Below, piece by piece: positions 15,757 to 24,680 of a stretch of DNA of 64,000 nucleotides (positions are counted from its first letter, which is position 1; every line of letters begins with the position of its first letter). Source of the stretch: Rhizobium viscosum (GTDB lineage: Bacteria; Pseudomonadota; Alphaproteobacteria; Rhizobiales; Rhizobiaceae); the NCBI RefSeq assembly GCF_014873945.1, contig NZ_JADBEC010000001.1, positions 3,799,001 to 3,863,000 on the forward strand. Reading direction: 5' to 3'. Position numbers and translations under genes: made by a program. Under the pieces are notes generated by a model. The model worked only from the letters and a program-made list of their open reading frames with translations, did not search any database and was not told the origin of the DNA.

Positions 15757-17085
15757 TCAGCACGCCCATTCGAGCTTCATCTCCTTGAGGTCGATCTGGG
15801 CGATGCCGTCGCCAAAATTGAAGCCGCCGAAGATTTCCGCGATCTCGATGTAATAGGGCGAGAAATCGGGATACCCCTGCATGGGAAACATCGTGCCGCC
15901 GAGATGGGCGTGCCAGTCCTGAAAGCGATCCAGCCCCAGTTCCTGGCCTTCCTCCGAATAGGCGGCGATATAGCCGCTGAGCTCGTTCTCGTGGCTGAAT
16001 TCGCGCGCCGGCCTGCCCACATTCGGGTCGCCCTCGCGCAGCGTGATTTCGACCGGCCAGCCGTAATCGAGCGCCTCGGGGCCGGGCAGGTGCTTCCAGC
16101 CGGCCTGGGGCTGGGGTGTGGGGCGGGCTGCCGCCAGAAGCTCGTTAACCGCCAGTCCGCCGGGCGAAAAGACGTTCTTTGCCTGCTGCTCGGCCGCCGT
16201 CCTCGGCAGGTTGAATTCGCCGAAATAATCGAGCGGCGATTTCGAGAGCCAGCCGGGAACGGGGGCGCCTTCGATCTCCGGCGGGACGCCGAGCGGAGCT
16301 GCAAGCTCCTCCTCCGTCAGCCAGAAGAGAACATAGTCGTTGTCCATGAATTCCATGTCGAAGCGGTGAGGATCGGCGCGGCGTGCGCCGCCGGCTCCGG
16401 CATTCCTGCTTGCCGGTGGCGTTTCCCATTGTTCGTCGACGAAGAGCGAGATCGCTACGTATTCATCACCCTGCGTGCGGTATTGCGGCGGCAGTTTCAC
16501 CGTGAAGGCGTGGCGAAGCGGCATGCCATTGGTGGTGCTGATCGGCCATCTGTCGCCATCGATGCCGGGCGGGCGGCCGTAGCACCAGCCATTCTTTGGG
16601 CGGCGGGCGAGATTGACGGGGTCGGTGAGCGTCAGGTCATAGGCCTCGGTAAGATCGGGATCGGCATGTTTATAGGGCCGCTCCGGATAGACCGCCGTCG
16701 GGTCCGTGAGGCTGATCATCCTGACGACGTCCTCCCTGATGGCGACGCCGAGATCCAGCGTATCCGAGAGGTTCATCTTCAGGATGGTCCAGCCATATTT
16801 CTCCCTCTCGTCGGAAATGCGCTCGGCGCCGGGATAAAGCCGATGCAGCTCGTCGGCCGGCATTCCCATCGTGACACCATGGATAGGGGGAAGCTCGAAG
16901 GGGGCTCGAAAATAAACCTCGCCGAGCCTGCCATCGGCGGTAATGCGCGTGCCGAATTCCTCGACATGCAGACGGCCTTCCGCCTGGATGCGCGGCTCCT
17001 CCCAGCTCGCCCCCAAAGCCGCCTTCAGCTCCTCCACCGATACACCCGGCTGCATCGGCGCCAATTTCGCATTGTCTATCGGCAT
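15757..17085 (-). CDS. Uncharacterised protein with DUF1963-like C-terminal part
   Basis: A 442-aa cytosolic protein. The start MPIDNAKLAPM at 17085 has GAGAGAGG upstream; a longer frame to 17190 overlaps the preceding gene and is rejected. Residues about 150-440 resemble the YwqG/DUF1963 family: WPISTTNGMPLRHAFTV in the middle, and FGDGIAQIDLKEMKLEW at the end. The N-terminal 150 residues are an added domain with strands (GRLGEVYFRAPFELPPIHG). It lies 91 bp downstream of the GH172 gene and may be the last gene of the sugar operon. DUF1963 function is unknown and the match is tentative. Confidence 0.6.
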   Translation of the reverse strand: MPIDNAKLAPMQPGVSVEELKAALGASWEEPRIQAEGRLHVEEFGTRITADGRLGEVYFRAPFELPPIHGVTMGMPADELHRLYPGAERISDEREKYGWTILKMNLSDTLDLGVAIREDVVRMISLTDPTAVYPERPYKHADPDLTEAYDLTLTDPVNLARRPKNGWCYGRPPGIDGDRWPISTTNGMPLRHAFTVKLPPQYRTQGDEYVAISLFVDEQWETPPASRNAGAGGARRADPHRFDMEFMDNDYVLFWLTEEELAAPLGVPPEIEGAPVPGWLSKSPLDYFGEFNLPRTAAEQQAKNVFSPGGLAVNELLAAARPTPQPQAGWKHLPGPEALDYGWPVEITLREGDPNVGRPAREFSHENELSGYIAAYSEEGQELGLDRFQDWHAHLGGTMFPMQGYPDFSPYYIEIAEIFGGFNFGDGIAQIDLKEMKLEWAC

Positions 17086-17176
17086 GCGCGTCCTCTCTCG
17101 CTGATTGTCCCGCGCAACAGATAGGACGGATTGGAGACAGGGCAATGACGTGGCGGGAGGCTGGAGCGAGGGGCGC

Positions 17177-18385
17177 TTAAGCGCTGCCACCCTTCTTCGC
17201 CGCCGCTGCCGCCGTGTTCCAGTTCTGGTAGGGCCGCCGGAACGTCGGGATACGCTCTTCCGTCGCGGGCAAGGCGTCGAACGGCTTGTGCGGCTCTGCC
17301 TGGTACCAGAAGGCGACGGAGGAGATGTCGTCGGAGCGGCGGTTGGCGTGGCCGTGCTCGATCGTCACGCGGATGCGCTTCTGGAAGATGGTGGGGTCCT
17401 CGAGGTGCCAGCGATAGAGCGTCACCGGTTCCGTCCAGTTCGGGCCGCCGGCTGAGATGATGCCGTGATAGGGACCGCTGTACTCCTGTGTCGGGCACCA
17501 GGCGGTGTTGAAATAATCTTCCGTGCCGGTTCCGTGCAGCGTCGGCGGCCAGGCGTCGTTCGCTCCTTCGCTGCTTTCGCCGCGCGGCTCGATCAGCGCC
17601 GCTTTCGGGCCGATGCGCGGATCGGGTTTTCGCACCGTATCCGGCACCGAAAGCCCCGGCTCGCCATCGATGAAGATCATGTCGTCGCCTTCGCCGTACC
17701 AGTCCCAGACATCGGAGCGGCGGCGCGAATAGACGGAGAAGAGCACGCCGACATAGTGGCCGTGGCCTTCGGCCTCCAGAATCGTGTAGCTCTCCTTGCC
17801 ATCGGTCGTTTCGCCGCCGAACAGGAACTGTTCGTTGGTGAGACCCGCCTCGCTTTCGCCTTTCGGGCGCGCCTGGCGGTACTGCGCATGAAAGCGGCCG
17901 AGCCCGTCTTCCAGCGCATCATGCAGTTCGAGATCGACATAGTAATAGAAGAGCAGGTCATGCTCGGCTTCATTGGTAATGGTGAAGCGCATGTGGCTCG
18001 AAAAGGGCATCGGGAAATAGCAGTTGAAGGCCTTACCGTCCTCGGGGCTCGCCTGCATCGGCAAGCTTGCATAATTGCCTGTCTGCGCATGGCCCATGCC
18101 GAAGAAATCGCCGATCGGCGCTTCGATGCTCGGGCTGTTCTCGCCATCCCAATAAGCGCGGAGAACGATCTTGCGCAGGAAGCTTTCGCTCTCGCAGGCA
18201 AGCGTCGCCCAGATATGGGTGACGATGCCGGCACCCGCATGTTCGGCGATGACGACGGTCTTGCCGGGCTCGATATGCAGCCTGTCGTCATTGCCGCCGG
18301 TGCGGTCGTAGCTGGAGAAACGGCGCGTCCTTGCCTGTCTCAGTGTCGCAAGCCCGCGCAGCGGCGAAATGCCAGCCTGGGTCAT
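17177..18385 (-). CDS. GH172 (DUF2961) glycoside hydrolase-family enzyme
   Basis: A 402-aa protein of the DUF2961 family, now glycoside hydrolase family 172; characterised members act on fructofuranose anhydrides or D-arabinofuranosides. Visible hallmarks are FSSYDRTGGNDDR near residue 25, GPGIVTHIW-like AGAGIVTHIWAT, PIGDFFGMGH, FPMPFSS and HGTGTEDYFNTAW (about residue 290), whose Glu is a catalytic candidate. There is no signal peptide, so it acts on an imported saccharide. The ATG at 18385 follows AGGAGATATTG. It sits 20 bp after the second permease gene of a sugar ABC operon, which supports intracellular hydrolysis of the imported substrate. Confidence 0.85.
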   Translation of the reverse strand: MTQAGISPLRGLATLRQARTRRFSSYDRTGGNDDRLHIEPGKTVVIAEHAGAGIVTHIWATLACESESFLRKIVLRAYWDGENSPSIEAPIGDFFGMGHAQTGNYASLPMQASPEDGKAFNCYFPMPFSSHMRFTITNEAEHDLLFYYYVDLELHDALEDGLGRFHAQYRQARPKGESEAGLTNEQFLFGGETTDGKESYTILEAEGHGHYVGVLFSVYSRRRSDVWDWYGEGDDMIFIDGEPGLSVPDTVRKPDPRIGPKAALIEPRGESSEGANDAWPPTLHGTGTEDYFNTAWCPTQEYSGPYHGIISAGGPNWTEPVTLYRWHLEDPTIFQKRIRVTIEHGHANRRSDDISSVAFWYQAEPHKPFDALPATEERIPTFRRPYQNWNTAAAAAKKGGSA

Positions 18386-18404
18386 CAATATCTCCTTTTC
18401 GATG

Positions 18405-19253
18405 TTATTTGAGACCGCTGGTTTTCAGCGAATCCATGATCTGGCGCTGGAAGATGATGAAGAGCACGAGCGTCGGGATGGCGACGATCGTTGAGGCTGC
18501 CATCATGTAGTTCCACGAGGCGGAATACTGGCTCTTGAAATTGGCGATGCCGACCTGGACCACCCAGAGGTCGGCCTTGGAGGCGACCGTCAGCGGCCAG
18601 AGGAAGGCATTCCAGTTGGCCAGGAAAAACAGGATGGCAAGCGCGGCCATGATCGGCCGGCTGAGCGGCAGGATGATGCTCCAGTAGATGCGCCAGTAGC
18701 CGGCGCCGTCGACGATCGCCGCTTCCTCGATCTCGCGCGGCAGCGACAGGTAATATTGCCTGAGCAGGAAGATGCCGAAGGCATTGAAGATCGCCGGCAC
18801 GATCAGCCCGGCATAAGTATTCAGCATGCCCATGGCGCGCACGATGACGAAGAGCGGCACGATAATGACAGGCAGCGACACAAGGAAGGTGGAGAAGATC
18901 GCCAGGAAGATCACCTCGCGGCCGGGAAAGCGCAGGCGCGCCAGCGCATATCCCGCCATCGTGTGGAAGAACAGCGCGATGACAGTGACGCTCGCCGACA
19001 CGAAGAAGCTGTTGGCCATGTAGCGCAGGAAGGGAACGCCTGTGAGCACATATTTGAAATTGTCGAATGTCGGATGCTCGGGGATCAGGTTGGCGGAGAA
19101 GGATTCGGCCGGCGTCTTGAAGGCGATCGACACCATCCACAGCAGCGGAAAGAGGATCATCAGCGCCAGGATCGCGGTGATCATCATCCAGAGGATGCGC
19201 ACGATCGTCACCTGCGAGTTGGAAGGATAGGATGAAGCGCGGGCCTCAGTCAT
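18405..19253 (-). CDS. Sugar ABC transporter permease (MalG/LacG type)
   Basis: A 282-aa inner-membrane permease with six hydrophobic helices and the MalG-type ATPase-contact (EAA) loop ('REIEEAAIVDGAGYWRI', about residues 185-200). It would pair with the MalF-type permease encoded just upstream (8-bp overlap) and with an ATPase not encoded in this window, probably a shared MsmK/UgpC type. Confidence 0.9.
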   Translation of the reverse strand: MTEARASSYPSNSQVTIVRILWMMITAILALMILFPLLWMVSIAFKTPAESFSANLIPEHPTFDNFKYVLTGVPFLRYMANSFFVSASVTVIALFFHTMAGYALARLRFPGREVIFLAIFSTFLVSLPVIIVPLFVIVRAMGMLNTYAGLIVPAIFNAFGIFLLRQYYLSLPREIEEAAIVDGAGYWRIYWSIILPLSRPIMAALAILFFLANWNAFLWPLTVASKADLWVVQVGIANFKSQYSASWNYMMAASTIVAIPTLVLFIIFQRQIMDSLKTSGLK

Positions 19254-20199
19254 AGTTGAAGCGGCCTCCCTTGGTCATGACGAAGAAGATGGCGGTGACC
19301 AGCATCAGCACGACGACCAGCACCGAGGACATGGCGGCGGCATAACCGAAGGCGCCGAAGGAAAAGGCCTGCTGGTAGATGTAGACGATCAGCACCGAGG
19401 TGGAATTGGCCGGCCCGCCCTTGGTCATGACGTAGATGATGTCGAAGGCCTGGGCGCCGGCGACAGCCGCCACCATCGAGACCATCAGCACGAAGAAGCT
19501 CGTGGGTTTCAGGAGCGGCAGGGTGATGTGCCAGAAGCAGTGATAGGCCGTCGCGCCATCGATCTTGGCGGCCTCGTAATATTCCTTGGGAATATCCTGC
19601 AGCCCGCCCAAGAAGATCAGCATGTAGAAGCCCATCAGGAACCAGAGGCTGACGAAGACGACGGTGACGAGCGCAAATTGCGGATCGCCGAGAAAGGAAA
19701 CGCCCGATATGCCGAGAAGCGGCGTCAGCTTGTTGATCACGCCGATCTTGTCGACCACCATGAACTGCCAGACGACGGCGACGACGACGAGGCTGACCAT
19801 GTGCGGCGCGAAGAACATGGCCCGCATGACCGCGTTGAAACGGTTGGTCTTCTGCACGAGAAGGGCAAGCCCGAGGCCGCAGACATAGAGAAGCGGTACC
19901 AGCAGGACGGCATAGAGCGCGGTGACGCGGGCGGCCTGCCAGAAGAGCGGGTCCTTGCCCATGCGCAGGAAATTGGCAAAGCCCACGAAGCGATAGCCGC
20001 CGAAGCCGTTGACCTCGAAGACCGCCAGCACCAGCGAGAGCGCCATCGGCAGGCCGAGGAAGATCAGGAGGCCGATTGCGTCAGGCAGGACGAAGAGATA
20101 GCCCGCCACCCATTCGCGATGTTTGGCCGACAGGCCCTTCGGCCTGATGGGCTGGCTCTGATCCGGCTTGTTCTGGTGTCGCCTCATACCCGTGTCCAT
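19246..20199 (-). CDS. Sugar ABC transporter permease (MalF/LacF type)
   Basis: A 317-aa permease starting MDTGMRRHQNKP; the ATG at 20199 follows GGGAG. Six or more membrane helices and the EAA loop (KEYYEAAKIDGATAYHCF, about residue 215) mark it as the MalF-type partner. It overlaps the MalG-type gene by 8 bp, which suggests translational coupling. Confidence 0.9.
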   Translation of the reverse strand: MDTGMRRHQNKPDQSQPIRPKGLSAKHREWVAGYLFVLPDAIGLLIFLGLPMALSLVLAVFEVNGFGGYRFVGFANFLRMGKDPLFWQAARVTALYAVLLVPLLYVCGLGLALLVQKTNRFNAVMRAMFFAPHMVSLVVVAVVWQFMVVDKIGVINKLTPLLGISGVSFLGDPQFALVTVVFVSLWFLMGFYMLIFLGGLQDIPKEYYEAAKIDGATAYHCFWHITLPLLKPTSFFVLMVSMVAAVAGAQAFDIIYVMTKGGPANSTSVLIVYIYQQAFSFGAFGYAAAMSSVLVVVLMLVTAIFFVMTKGGRFNYD

Positions 20200-20263
20200 A
20201 TGCAACTCCCGCCATGCCGCTGGTGATGAGCTGCCTGCGGCATGGCCATTGTAAAACAAAGAA

Positions 20264-20302
20264 CTAGAGAGCTTTCTTCATTTAAAGAAAGAAGCGCTCT
20301 AG
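20264..20302. other. Imperfect hairpin between binding-protein and permease genes
   Basis: CTAGAGAGCTTTCTT and AAAGAAAGAAGCGCTCTAG form an imperfect stem that overlaps the stop codon of the binding-protein gene. Hairpins here often protect the upstream mRNA so that binding protein is made in excess over permease. Confidence 0.5.
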
Positions 20303-21660
20303 AGGATCGGCGCGCCGCTGTAGGAGGCGAGGAACGCGTCGAGCTGCTGGGAAGCTGCGGTCGCCGTCTGTTGCGGATCGGCGCCGCCGAGCTGGGTCTG
20401 CTGGATGGCGTCGGAGATGATCTTGTAGACCTCCGGCGGCACCCGCGGCTCAGCCCTTGTGCCGGGGTGAATATCCTTGGCGAATGTGCCGATATTACCC
20501 TGTTTGAAAGCATCGCCGCCGGCCTGGAGCGCGCTGTTGCGCGGCGGCATGTCGGATTTCGCCTTGGTGCACCAGTCGGCGACGCGCTGCACGGAGCCCT
20601 TGTCCATGGAGGCGAGCGCCCAGGCGCAGAATTGCGCGGCCGCATCCGGGCTCTTGCCCTTGGCATTGGCGACGAAGGCCCAGCCGCCGCCGACGGTCAC
20701 ATATTTGCCGTTGGCCGGTGTGGGCAGCTTGAAGACACCGTACTGGAAATCCTTGGCATTGCCGGCGAGCTGCGAAATGCCCCAGATGCCGACATTCTGG
20801 ATGGCGCAGTAACCGGCGGCGAGATTGGCCACCGCGTCATTGGCGCCATTGCCGAGCACCTGGCGCGGGGCCGCACCACTATTGACGGCATCCTGCCAGA
20901 ATTTCAGCGCCTGAACGGTCGCCGGTGAATCGAAGGCGCTCTTGCCGTCCTTGGTCTGGAATTCGCCGCCGCCCTGCCAGAGGAACGGATACCAGGTGAA
21001 GTTCTGGTAGTAGCCCGGTGTCGTCTCGAAGAGCACGCCGTAGCGGTTCGGCGTCGTCAGCTTCTTGGCGACTTCGAGAAGCTCGTCCCAGGTCTTGGGC
21101 ACATCGTTCTCGTTGAGGCCGGCTTCCTCGAAGGCCTTGACCGAGTAGTACATGGCCATCGGCTCGACTTCCATCGGGATGCCGTAGATCTTGCCGTCTA
21201 CCATGCGGTTGGCGATGACGCTTTCGGGGAAATCCGCCTTGGTGGCGTCGTCGATATGCGGCGTCAGGTCCTGCAGCACGCCGCCATTGTAATAGCGCAG
21301 GAAATCGCCGGGCGAGATCAGGAAGATATCGGGGCCTTCGTTGGAGGCGAAGGAGGTGGCGAGCTTCGGGCCGTTGATATATTCGGCGTTCGGAACATAT
21401 TCGAGTTCCACCTTCTGCTCGTGGCTGTCGTTCCAGGCGCTGATCATCTGGGTGAACCAGTCGACCTGGCTCTGAACCTGGCCGCCCGGCGCGTAGAACT
21501 GCCAGAATTTCAGGGGCGTGCCTTGAGCGCGAACGGCCATGCGGTTGATATAGGGGAAGCCGGTCAGGCCGGCGGCAAGGCCGGCGCCGGCGAAAAGCGC
21601 GCCTTTGCGGATCAGCTGTCTGCGGGAAATGCCATTTCCTGGCGTTTTGATATCGGTCAT
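20299..21660 (-). CDS. Sugar ABC transporter substrate-binding protein
   Basis: A 453-aa periplasmic binding protein of the extracellular solute-binding family 1. The start MTDIKTPGNG at 21660 has GGGAGGA upstream; an upstream extension to 21831 is not signal-like. The Tat-type signal is SRRQLIRKGALFAGAGLAA, with cleavage near residue 38. The mature protein has SBP_1 features such as FLISPGDFLRYYNGGVLQDL and YGIPMEVEPMAMYYSVKAFEEAG-like segments. It should deliver an oligosaccharide to the adjacent permeases. The GH172 enzyme in the operon suggests a furanoside such as a fructo- or arabino-furanosyl sugar; the exact ligand is not determinable. Confidence 0.9.
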   Translation of the reverse strand: MTDIKTPGNGISRRQLIRKGALFAGAGLAAGLTGFPYINRMAVRAQGTPLKFWQFYAPGGQVQSQVDWFTQMISAWNDSHEQKVELEYVPNAEYINGPKLATSFASNEGPDIFLISPGDFLRYYNGGVLQDLTPHIDDATKADFPESVIANRMVDGKIYGIPMEVEPMAMYYSVKAFEEAGLNENDVPKTWDELLEVAKKLTTPNRYGVLFETTPGYYQNFTWYPFLWQGGGEFQTKDGKSAFDSPATVQALKFWQDAVNSGAAPRQVLGNGANDAVANLAAGYCAIQNVGIWGISQLAGNAKDFQYGVFKLPTPANGKYVTVGGGWAFVANAKGKSPDAAAQFCAWALASMDKGSVQRVADWCTKAKSDMPPRNSALQAGGDAFKQGNIGTFAKDIHPGTRAEPRVPPEVYKIISDAIQQTQLGGADPQQTATAASQQLDAFLASYSGAPIL

Positions 21661-21721
21661 GTCTTCCTCCCATTTGTGGACCTGCAGGCCGGCTCCTCTT
21701 CCGGCAGGCAGGCGGTTTTTG

Positions 21722-22726
21722 TCATGCGGTATCGAAAGGCTGAAGGCTGCAGGAGATGATTTCCGAGCGCGGCGGACCGTCATATCGTCCGGAAATGCGT
21801 TCGAGCAGCATGGCTGTGGCGCGCTCGGCAAGGGCTGCAGGCGGGCGGCCGACGCGCGTCAGGCGCGGGCGCACATATTCGAGCTGCGTCTGGTCGCCGA
21901 AGACGGCAACCGCCATATCCTCGGGAATCCGGATACCGCGATCGTAGAATTCGGCAAGCGCGCCCGATGCCATCAGGAAGTTGGCGAAGAAGACCACGGA
22001 GGGCAGGGCGCCCTTATGGCGATCGAGCAGCCATTCGACCGCCGCCTTGCCCGAGGGGCCGAGATAGCTGCCCTCGAAGCGGAAGGCGGGGTCCGGCTCG
22101 ACGCCGCCATCGCGCAATCCCTGCTCGAAACCCGCCGCACGCGCCATGGCCTCGGCAAAGAAGGACGGGCCGGTGACGTGGGCAATGCGCGTATGTCCTT
22201 TCGATGCCAGATACTCGCCCATCAGGCGGCCGCCACCGAAATCGTCGATCTTCAGGCTGTCGACTGCCCGGTTCGGCAGGTCGCCGATGAAGACCGTCGG
22301 CAGATCGATGCCGACAAGCGCGTCGTGCATTCCGTGCAAAGCGAAATCACCGACGATCAGCCCGTCGATGCGGCGGTTGCGGATCTGGCGCAGGTATTCG
22401 CGTCCATGTTCCTGCGAATGGCCGCCCGGCACGTCGGTGTTGAAAATCAGCATGTCGAGCCCGGCCGCTTCCAGCTCCGACTGCGCCGTCTTGACGAGCT
22501 CGGGGTAGAAGGGGTTGCGGATATCGGGGATCAGCATGGCGACCAGATTGGTCTTGCCGGTGCGCAGGCTCTGGGCCTGCGGGTTCGGCACGTAGCCAAG
22601 CTCTTCGACTGCCGCGAGCACTTTTTCACGCAGCGCCTGCGAGACGCGATCGGCATGATTGAGCACATGCGAGACCGTCGTCCGCGATACTCCTGCTCGT
22701 TCTGCGACTTTGCCTATCGTGCTCAT
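21722..22726 (-). CDS. LacI-family transcriptional regulator of the GH172/ABC operon
   Basis: A 334-aa LacI regulator. The HTH is residues 1-25 (STIGKVAERAGVSRTTVSHV) with the hinge helix at RVSQALREKVLAAVEELGYVPN, then a periplasmic-binding-protein-like sugar-sensing domain (residues 60-330). The start MSTIGKV at 22726 is preferred. It is the first gene of the operon (binding-protein gene 61 bp downstream), with palindromic operators 23-46 bp upstream, so it should repress itself and the transporter until the sugar is present. Confidence 0.9.
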   Translation of the reverse strand: MSTIGKVAERAGVSRTTVSHVLNHADRVSQALREKVLAAVEELGYVPNPQAQSLRTGKTNLVAMLIPDIRNPFYPELVKTAQSELEAAGLDMLIFNTDVPGGHSQEHGREYLRQIRNRRIDGLIVGDFALHGMHDALVGIDLPTVFIGDLPNRAVDSLKIDDFGGGRLMGEYLASKGHTRIAHVTGPSFFAEAMARAAGFEQGLRDGGVEPDPAFRFEGSYLGPSGKAAVEWLLDRHKGALPSVVFFANFLMASGALAEFYDRGIRIPEDMAVAVFGDQTQLEYVRPRLTRVGRPPAALAERATAMLLERISGRYDGPPRSEIISCSLQPFDTA

Positions 22727-22748
22727 GAGTGCATAAAAACACACAAAA

Positions 22749-22772
22749 ATCGATTTGCAAATCGATTTGCAA
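22749..22772. promoter_or_regulatory. Overlapping palindromic LacI-type operators
   Basis: TTGCAAATCGATTTGCAA (22755-22772) is a perfect 18-bp palindrome with the central CG and flanking TGCAA typical of LacI-family operators. It overlaps a second perfect 18-bp palindrome, 22749-22766. The position, just upstream of the LacI gene and its operon, fits autoregulation. Confidence 0.8.
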
Positions 22773-22924
22773 TAATCGGAACAGCTTTTTTGCTGTCGTG
22801 TTTTCTCAAGGTTGCCCTATGATCGGCGAAGAGGCGGAAATAAAAAATCAGCCGCAATGTCGGATCGGTGAGATCAGATCCGTCCTAGAGGCATTGCCAA
22901 AGTTCAATCCAAAGGAGGATCATC

Positions 22925-23368
22925 ATGCCGAGTACAATCAAGCTTCACCGCGTCCTGGCAACCACGCCGGACAAGGTCTATCGTGCTTTCCTGGAGGCCG
23001 ATGCCGTGGCCAAATGGCTTCCGCCGAACGGCTTCACCTGCACGGTTCATCATCTGGAGCCTGTCGTCGGCGGAACGCACAGGATGTCTTTCCGCAACTT
23101 CACGACCGGCCACAGCCATGCCTTCGGCGGCGAGTATCTGGAACTCGTTCCCGGCCAGAAGATTCGCTATACGGACAAGTTCGACGACGCCAATCTGCCC
23201 GGCGAGATGGACGTGACCGTGACCCTGACGAAAGTTTCGGTCGGCACTGAACTCCATGTGGTGCAGGCCGGCGTTCCGGATTTCATTCCGCCGGAGGCCT
23301 GCTATCTCGGCTGGCAGGAATCGCTGCGCAACCTCGCACGCCTGGTCGAGCCCGATATTCAGGAGTAA
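22925..23368 (+). CDS. SRPBCC / AHSA1-like domain protein
   Basis: A 147-aa START-like protein. It opens with IKLHRVLATTPDKVYRAF, has the AHSA1 pattern AVAKWLPPNGFTC (residues 29-41) and closes with YLGWQESLRNLARLVEP. Proteins of this type bind small hydrophobic ligands. The ATG at 22925 has AAAGGAGG upstream. It is followed by a strong terminator, so it is monocistronic. The ligand is unknown. Confidence 0.85.
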   Translation: MPSTIKLHRVLATTPDKVYRAFLEADAVAKWLPPNGFTCTVHHLEPVVGGTHRMSFRNFTTGHSHAFGGEYLELVPGQKIRYTDKFDDANLPGEMDVTVTLTKVSVGTELHVVQAGVPDFIPPEACYLGWQESLRNLARLVEPDIQE

Positions 23369-23386
23369 GCGTCAGGACCCAAGAGG

Positions 23387-23425
23387 AGGCCGGGTCTGGA
23401 AACTGTTTTCAGGTCCGGCCTTTTT
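23387..23425 (+). terminator. Intrinsic terminator after the SRPBCC gene
   Basis: AGGCCGGGTCTG (23387-23398) pairs with CAGGTCCGGCCT (23410-23421), with two G-U pairs, and the hairpin is followed by TTTT. It lies 18 bp after the stop codon. Confidence 0.85.
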
Positions 23426-23585
23426 CCATGCTTGCTGACGAAGCAGGCCGCTGTGATGCATATTGACAATATGTGCCACGCCTGCCCACGCTATGAGTTC
23501 GCCGAGCTACCATATCAAAGTGTGATTTCGCCTGCGGGAATATCTGCGAGAGTCGCTCCGAAGTTTGATCGCAGGAGAGCATTCA

Positions 23586-24107
23586 ATGAAGCAGATTATC
23601 GTGGTGTCGCTGGCCGTTGGTCTGGTTACCGGCCTGGTCGGTTACAATGCCGCCGCATCCGGAGGGGCCGATGAGGGAAGCGCGCCGGCCCTGTCCGAGT
23701 TGCCTGCCGGCTACCGCGACTGGCCGCTGATCACCGTGGCGCACGAGGAAGGCAAGCTCAACGATATCAGGGCCATATTGGGCAACGATATTGCGATCAA
23801 AGCCTTCCGGGAAGGGGCCACCACCTATCCCGACGGTACCATCATCGGCCGCCTGGCCTGGGATTATCATCCGCTGGAAGAGAGCAAGGCGGCCTTCGGT
23901 GCTCCCCAGTCATTCGTTGCGGGGCCGCCCAAGAACGGCGTGCAGTTCATGATCAAGGACGTGAAAAAATATGCTTCGACCGGCGGCTGGGGATATGTCG
24001 AGTTCGACGACGGCAAACCTTCCGCGAAAGCAATGCCCGAAGCATGTTTTGCCTGTCACTCGGTCGTCAAGGACCGTGACTTCGTGTTCAGTCGCTACGC
24101 ACCCTGA
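23586..24107 (+). CDS. Cytochrome P460-family c-type heme protein
   Basis: A 173-aa exported protein with a signal peptide (MKQIIVVSLAVGLVTGLVGY, cleavage near residue 25) and a C-terminal c-heme site CFACH (about residue 158). ELPAGYRDWPLITVAHEEGK, YPDGTIIGRLAWDY and GVQFMIKDVKKYASTGGWGY match the P460 family, whose members oxidise hydroxylamine or NO, or cytochrome c-prime-beta. Lys in VQFMIKDVKKY could be the P460 cross-link, but this cannot be judged by eye. The ATG at 23586 follows AGGAGAG. Confidence 0.85.
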   Translation: MKQIIVVSLAVGLVTGLVGYNAAASGGADEGSAPALSELPAGYRDWPLITVAHEEGKLNDIRAILGNDIAIKAFREGATTYPDGTIIGRLAWDYHPLEESKAAFGAPQSFVAGPPKNGVQFMIKDVKKYASTGGWGYVEFDDGKPSAKAMPEACFACHSVVKDRDFVFSRYAP

Positions 24108-24194
24108 CCGGCATATCTGTCGCGAACCCGATTATCCGCTATAAGGCATCCATGCCGCGCATCGGGTGTCAGGGCGGTGTAGTCGGGGCTGGGT

Positions 24195-24641
24195 ATGAGG
24201 TTTGCCGCTTGTCTTCTTTCCATATGGTCGCTCAGTAACGCGGTTGCGCCGCCGCTGATGGCAGCGTCCGCACCCACTCCGGTGACGGCGCCGGGTTGCG
24301 GCGATTTCCTCGCGCAGATCAAGAAGAAGCCTCTTCATGCCGAATTTGCCGGCTGCAACTATGCCCCGGATCGGCAGGGCAAACCGCTTGAGGCGACATA
24401 CCGTGTATCCGGCCGGTTTGCGGCCGCAACCGAAGCCTATCTCATCAAGGCCGTGGGTTTGAACCGCCTGAAGCGCTCCTGCTGCCTGTGGGATTCGCCC
24501 GCCAGCCAGTACCGTGATTCAATCGGCCGCGACTTCCTGATCTCCATGGTCTCGGAGGAGACCATGGTTTCCAGCCGCAGTGAATGGCCGCGGATCATCG
24601 TGTTCGAAATCACGGTCGAGACGTTCACCGAGGATATGTAA
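24195..24641 (+). CDS. Secreted DUF4952-like protein
   Basis: A 148-aa exported protein with a signal peptide (MRFAACLLSIWSLSNAVAPP). The mature part has CGDFLAQIKKKPLHAEFAGC, YAPDRQGKPLEATYRVSG and a late CC pair, the pattern I recall for DUF4952. Its four or more cysteines suggest disulfides. Function is unknown. The gene stands 87 bp downstream of the P460 gene with its own start. Confidence 0.65.
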   Translation: MRFAACLLSIWSLSNAVAPPLMAASAPTPVTAPGCGDFLAQIKKKPLHAEFAGCNYAPDRQGKPLEATYRVSGRFAAATEAYLIKAVGLNRLKRSCCLWDSPASQYRDSIGRDFLISMVSEETMVSSRSEWPRIIVFEITVETFTEDM

Positions 24642-24680
24642 CGAGGCGGATCTCAATCCTCCGGGCCGAGGCGTGTGCCT

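Noticed and set aside
15358..17124. 588-codon plus-strand frame
   Set aside because: It is antisense to the HNH and DUF1963-like genes. Long antisense frames are expected in GC-rich DNA and its composition is not protein-like.
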